Source: SIG672 sp045535095 | GTDB taxonomy: Bacteria > Bacillota > Clostridia > Oscillospirales > CAG-272 | Reading direction: 5' to 3' | DNA: 18,321 bases | Assembly (NCBI GenBank): GCA_045535095.1 | Contig: JAZSKY010000001.1 | Span: 1-18,321 of the forward strand | Shown here: positions 16,111 to 18,321 of the stretch, piece by piece | How the letters are laid out: every line of letters starts with the position of its first letter | Numbering within the stretch: the first letter of the stretch is position 1 | Notes under the pieces: generated by a model | Seen by the model: the letters and a program-made list of their open reading frames with translations, nothing else | Database searches by the model: none | Told to the model about the DNA's origin: nothing | Made by a program: the position numbers and the translations under genes

Positions 16111-16944
16111 ATGGAGCCAAACGAGGGAAGATATATCCCAACGCCAAAGGATAGGGCGAAAATATTTAGTGCCAAAAGTCGCAGACAAGCATCAAGAATA
16201 TTTGCAAGAGTTATCTATTTTACGATAGTTGCGCTCGTTCTTGCGGCGATGCTTTTTCTTCTGGCGAAGCTCTTTTTCTCGGTCGAGGATATAATCGTCA
16301 ATATGACCGTTTACGAGAGTCAGAACTATGACGTGAATACGGTCAAGGAGATAAGCGGAGTTTCCGAGGGAGACGTGCTTTTCTTCACCGATAAGAAGAA
16401 AATAGAAGAGAATATCAAGACAAACCTTCCGTTTGTTGATAGCGTAAGTGTGAAAAAGGAATTTCCGAACACGGTCACGATAAATATCGTGGAGGAAAAG
16501 GAAAGCTTCTATTTTGAGTACGCGGACAGATATTTCGTCATATCGTCCGACCTCAAGGTCCTTGCATTTTTTGATAGCGAGGAGGCGCTCGTCTCGGCAG
16601 ACTATTACGATTCGATAATGAGAGTCGAGCTTGACGAGGTAAAAGAGGTCGAGGTCACGAAAACGGTAGTCTTTTTCGACAGTGAGTCGCATAGACGAAG
16701 CGAAAAGGTACTTAAAACGGTCGAGTCAAGTCCGCTTTACTCGGAAATAGGCAGCTTTGATATGTCCGAGCTTTACGATCTGAAATTCGTTTACGACTCG
16801 CGCATAGACGTTTATTTCGGAAGTCATATAGACTTCGAGAAAAAGCTCGAAAACGTTGAAAAGATCATAGCGATGCAGCCCGGCGGCGTGAAAGGGTATA
16901 TATACATCTATAACGCAGACGAAGCGCACGTATCGCTCGGTTAA
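16111..16944 (+). CDS. divIB: Cell division protein of the FtsQ/DivIB family
   Basis: Bitopic divisome protein that bridges FtsL and DivIC/FtsB. Seen: a basic cytoplasmic tail (1-31), one membrane helix (about 32-55), and a POTRA-type domain (about 58-128) with the typical ISGVSEGDVLFF (81-92), LPFVDSVSVKKEFPNTVTI (106-124) and IVEEKE (126-131), followed by the FtsQ-type beta domain. The 277 residues are close to the usual length. AAGGAAG precedes ATG at 16111, 16 bases after murG. Position before ftsZ fits. In many Firmicutes murC or murB would sit between murG and this gene; neither is present. Confidence 0.88.
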   Translation: MEPNEGRYIPTPKDRAKIFSAKSRRQASRIFARVIYFTIVALVLAAMLFLLAKLFFSVEDIIVNMTVYESQNYDVNTVKEISGVSEGDVLFFTDKKKIEENIKTNLPFVDSVSVKKEFPNTVTINIVEEKESFYFEYADRYFVISSDLKVLAFFDSEEALVSADYYDSIMRVELDEVKEVEVTKTVVFFDSESHRRSEKVLKTVESSPLYSEIGSFDMSELYDLKFVYDSRIDVYFGSHIDFEKKLENVEKIIAMQPGGVKGYIYIYNADEAHVSLG

Positions 16945-16978
16945 ATGTAAAAAAACTGTTAATAATAAGTCGAAAGCA

Positions 16979-17007
16979 TTGAAATATCGTATATTTGACT
17001 TTATTAT
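16979..17007 (+). promoter_or_regulatory. Candidate promoter of ftsZ
   Basis: In the 164-base spacer TTGAAA (16979-16984), 17 bp, TATTAT (17002-17007) fits a sigma-A promoter; an overlapping TATAAT (17007-17012) lacks a properly spaced -35. The AT-rich leader that follows contains a small hairpin ATGCA/TGCAT (17027-17042). Confidence 0.5.
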
Positions 17008-17108
17008 ATAATATGTAGCGGAAATTATGCAGTAAAGTGCATTTTGAGGCTAAAAAAGCGTAGAAATCAAAAAATAAGCATAAATAAAGTTTTCGGAGGA
17101 ATAAGAGA

Positions 17109-18203
17109 ATGACAAACGCAGCATTTGAAAACGTCGGTCTCGGCGTAGAAGAGCAGGAAATCGATTTCACCATCAAGATCAAGGTGATCGGTGTCGGCGG
17201 CGGCGGAAACAACGCAGTAAACAGAATGATAGACGCAGGCGTTAAGAACGTAGAGTTCATCGCTATTAACTCGGACAAGGTTGCACTCCAGAAGTCCAAG
17301 GCATCTAAGAAGGTTGCTATCGGTGAGAAGCTCACCAAGGGACAGGGCGCAGGCGGAAACCCCGAGGTTGGATGCAAGGCAGCAGAGGAGACCACCGAGG
17401 ATATCGCAGCATGCCTCAAGGGTGCTGATATGGTATTCATCACCGCAGGTATGGGTGGCGGAACCGGTACCGGTGCAGCTCCCGTTATCGCAAAGCTCGC
17501 TCGCGAGATGGGAATACTTACCGTTGCAGTAGTTACCAAGCCTTTTGCATTCGAGCAGAAGAGAAGAATGACTAACGCAGAAGCAGGAATACTTAAGCTC
17601 AGCGAAAACGTTGACTCGCTCCTCGTTATCCCCAACGAGAGACTCAAGCAGCTCGCTCAGAACAAGATCACCTTCCTCAACGCATTCGCAGAGGCAGATA
17701 ACGTTCTCAAGCACGGCGTACAGAGCATCTCCGATCTTATCACCGAGTACGGTGTAATCAACCTTGACTTTGCAGACGTTACCACCGTTATGAAGGATGC
17801 CGGCTTTGCTCACATGGGCGTTGGCTCCTCGACCGGTAAGGATAAGGCAGAGGAAGCAGCAAAGCTCGCTATCTCCAGCCCTCTTCTCGAGACCTCTATC
17901 TCGGGCGCACACGGAATTCTTGTCAATATCACTGCATCTCCCGACGTTGGACTCGACGAGATGGATATTGCAACCGGCATGATCACTCAGGAGGCTCACC
18001 CCGACGCAACCATTATCTGGGGTGCAAATATCGACGAGTCTCTTAACGATGAGATGCGCATTACCGTTATTGCTGCCGGATTTAACGATGATAAGAAGGT
18101 AGTAGTAAACGACGCAGCAGAGGCTCCCGCAGCTGAAGCAGCTGAAGAGAGCGGCGACGAAGATTTCGGCGTTCTCGTTGACCTCTTCACCAAGAAGAAG
18201 TAA
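17109..18203 (+). CDS. ftsZ: Cell division GTPase FtsZ
   Basis: Tubulin-like GTPase that polymerises into the cytokinetic ring. The 364 residues include the G-loop VGGGGNNAVNRM (29-40), the tubulin signature GGGTGTGAAPV (117-127), VIPNERL (173-179), and the T7 synergy loop NLDFADV (218-224) with the catalytic Asp220 and Asp223. Early GAGANPE-type loop reads GAGGNPEVG (80-88). After the globular core at about residue 327, only a short Ala/Glu-rich linker (about 20 residues) precedes a tail ending GVLVDLFTKKK, which lacks the usual IPxFL-type anchor motif. GGAGGA (17095-17100) lies eight bases before ATG at 17109. It has its own promoter candidate and a strong terminator. ftsA, often upstream, is absent, as in many Clostridia. 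Confidence 0.98.
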   Translation: MTNAAFENVGLGVEEQEIDFTIKIKVIGVGGGGNNAVNRMIDAGVKNVEFIAINSDKVALQKSKASKKVAIGEKLTKGQGAGGNPEVGCKAAEETTEDIAACLKGADMVFITAGMGGGTGTGAAPVIAKLAREMGILTVAVVTKPFAFEQKRRMTNAEAGILKLSENVDSLLVIPNERLKQLAQNKITFLNAFAEADNVLKHGVQSISDLITEYGVINLDFADVTTVMKDAGFAHMGVGSSTGKDKAEEAAKLAISSPLLETSISGAHGILVNITASPDVGLDEMDIATGMITQEAHPDATIIWGANIDESLNDEMRITVIAAGFNDDKKVVVNDAAEAPAAEAAEESGDEDFGVLVDLFTKKK

Positions 18204-18215
18204 GATAAGCTAAAT

Positions 18216-18245
18216 AAAAACGCTCCCGTTTTCGGGAGCGTTTTT
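18216..18245 (+). terminator. Intrinsic terminator after ftsZ
   Basis: CGCTCCCG (18221-18228) pairs with CGGGAGCG (18233-18240) around a TTTT loop, extended by five A-T pairs and ending in TTTTT (18241-18245). It lies 12 bases after the ftsZ stop and ends the dcw cluster. Confidence 0.93.
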
Positions 18246-18246
18246 G

Positions 18247-18321
18247 TCGATATGTCGGCTGTGCCGAATCGATATGCCTTCGGCTCGATATGTTGCCACA
18301 GGCAACTCGATATGATATAAA
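18247..18321. repeat. TCGATATG direct-repeat array with different hairpin spacers
   Basis: TCGATATG occurs four times (18247, 18269, 18285, 18307; steps of 22, 16 and 22 bases). Each interval folds on itself with a different sequence: TCGGC-TGT-GCCGA (18255-18267), GCC-TTC-GGC (18276-18284) and TTGCC-ACA-GGCAA (18293-18305). The array starts right after the ftsZ terminator and reaches the window edge, so its true length is unknown. The kind resembles intergenic hairpin repeats in other clostridial genomes, but it was not matched to a named family. Confidence 0.85.

Overview
The window looks like a chromosomal piece of a low-to-moderate GC Gram-positive bacterium, most likely an anaerobic member of the Clostridia (possibly Oscillospirales-like). 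This rests on strong Shine-Dalgarno sites, near-consensus sigma-A promoters, a PASTA-domain transpeptidase in the division cluster, HTH-cupin plus acyl-CoA synthetase domains of a clostridial flavour, and the Cys cluster near the end of RsmH. The species cannot be named from the sequence alone. No tRNA, rRNA, CRISPR array, insertion sequence or phage gene was seen.

Layout. (1) 13-2331 (+): a 772-residue fusion of an XRE-type DNA-binding domain, a cupin domain and a full AMP-forming acyl-CoA synthetase, closed by a strong hairpin terminator. (2) 2403-4666 (-): a two-gene glycolytic unit, pgk then tpiA, with a good promoter upstream of pgk and a 14-bp terminator stem after tpiA. It converges on gene 1. 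(3) 4667-5039: an AT-rich divergent gap with no convincing gene, ending in a small palindrome beside a perfect-consensus promoter (TTGACA, 17 bp, TATAAT). (4) 5102-18203 (+): a division and cell wall (dcw) cluster in the order mraZ, rsmH, ftsL-like, PASTA transpeptidase (ftsI/spoVD type), murE, murF, mraY, ftsW, murG, ftsQ/divIB, ftsZ. An rRNA-type terminator hairpin is not implied; the ftsZ terminator is a plain intrinsic one. (5) 18247-18321: an array of short direct repeats separated by different small hairpins, running to the window edge.

How the genes work together. MurE and MurF extend UDP-MurNAc-peptide in the cytoplasm, MraY makes lipid I, MurG makes lipid II, FtsW polymerises glycan and the PASTA transpeptidase cross-links it, while FtsL, FtsQ/DivIB and FtsZ form the division machinery; MraZ and RsmH head the cluster as usual. 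murD, murC, murB and ftsA are absent from the stretch. Extra promoters are predicted before ftsW and before ftsZ, and folded leaders lie before ftsL and before the transpeptidase gene, so the cluster is probably several overlapping transcription units.

Most of the window is ordinary core genome. The points most worth a second look are the regulator-enzyme fusion, the terminal hairpin-repeat array, the palindrome at the dcw promoter, the folded leaders within the cluster, the PGK insertion, and variant residues in MurE, MurG and the FtsZ tail.
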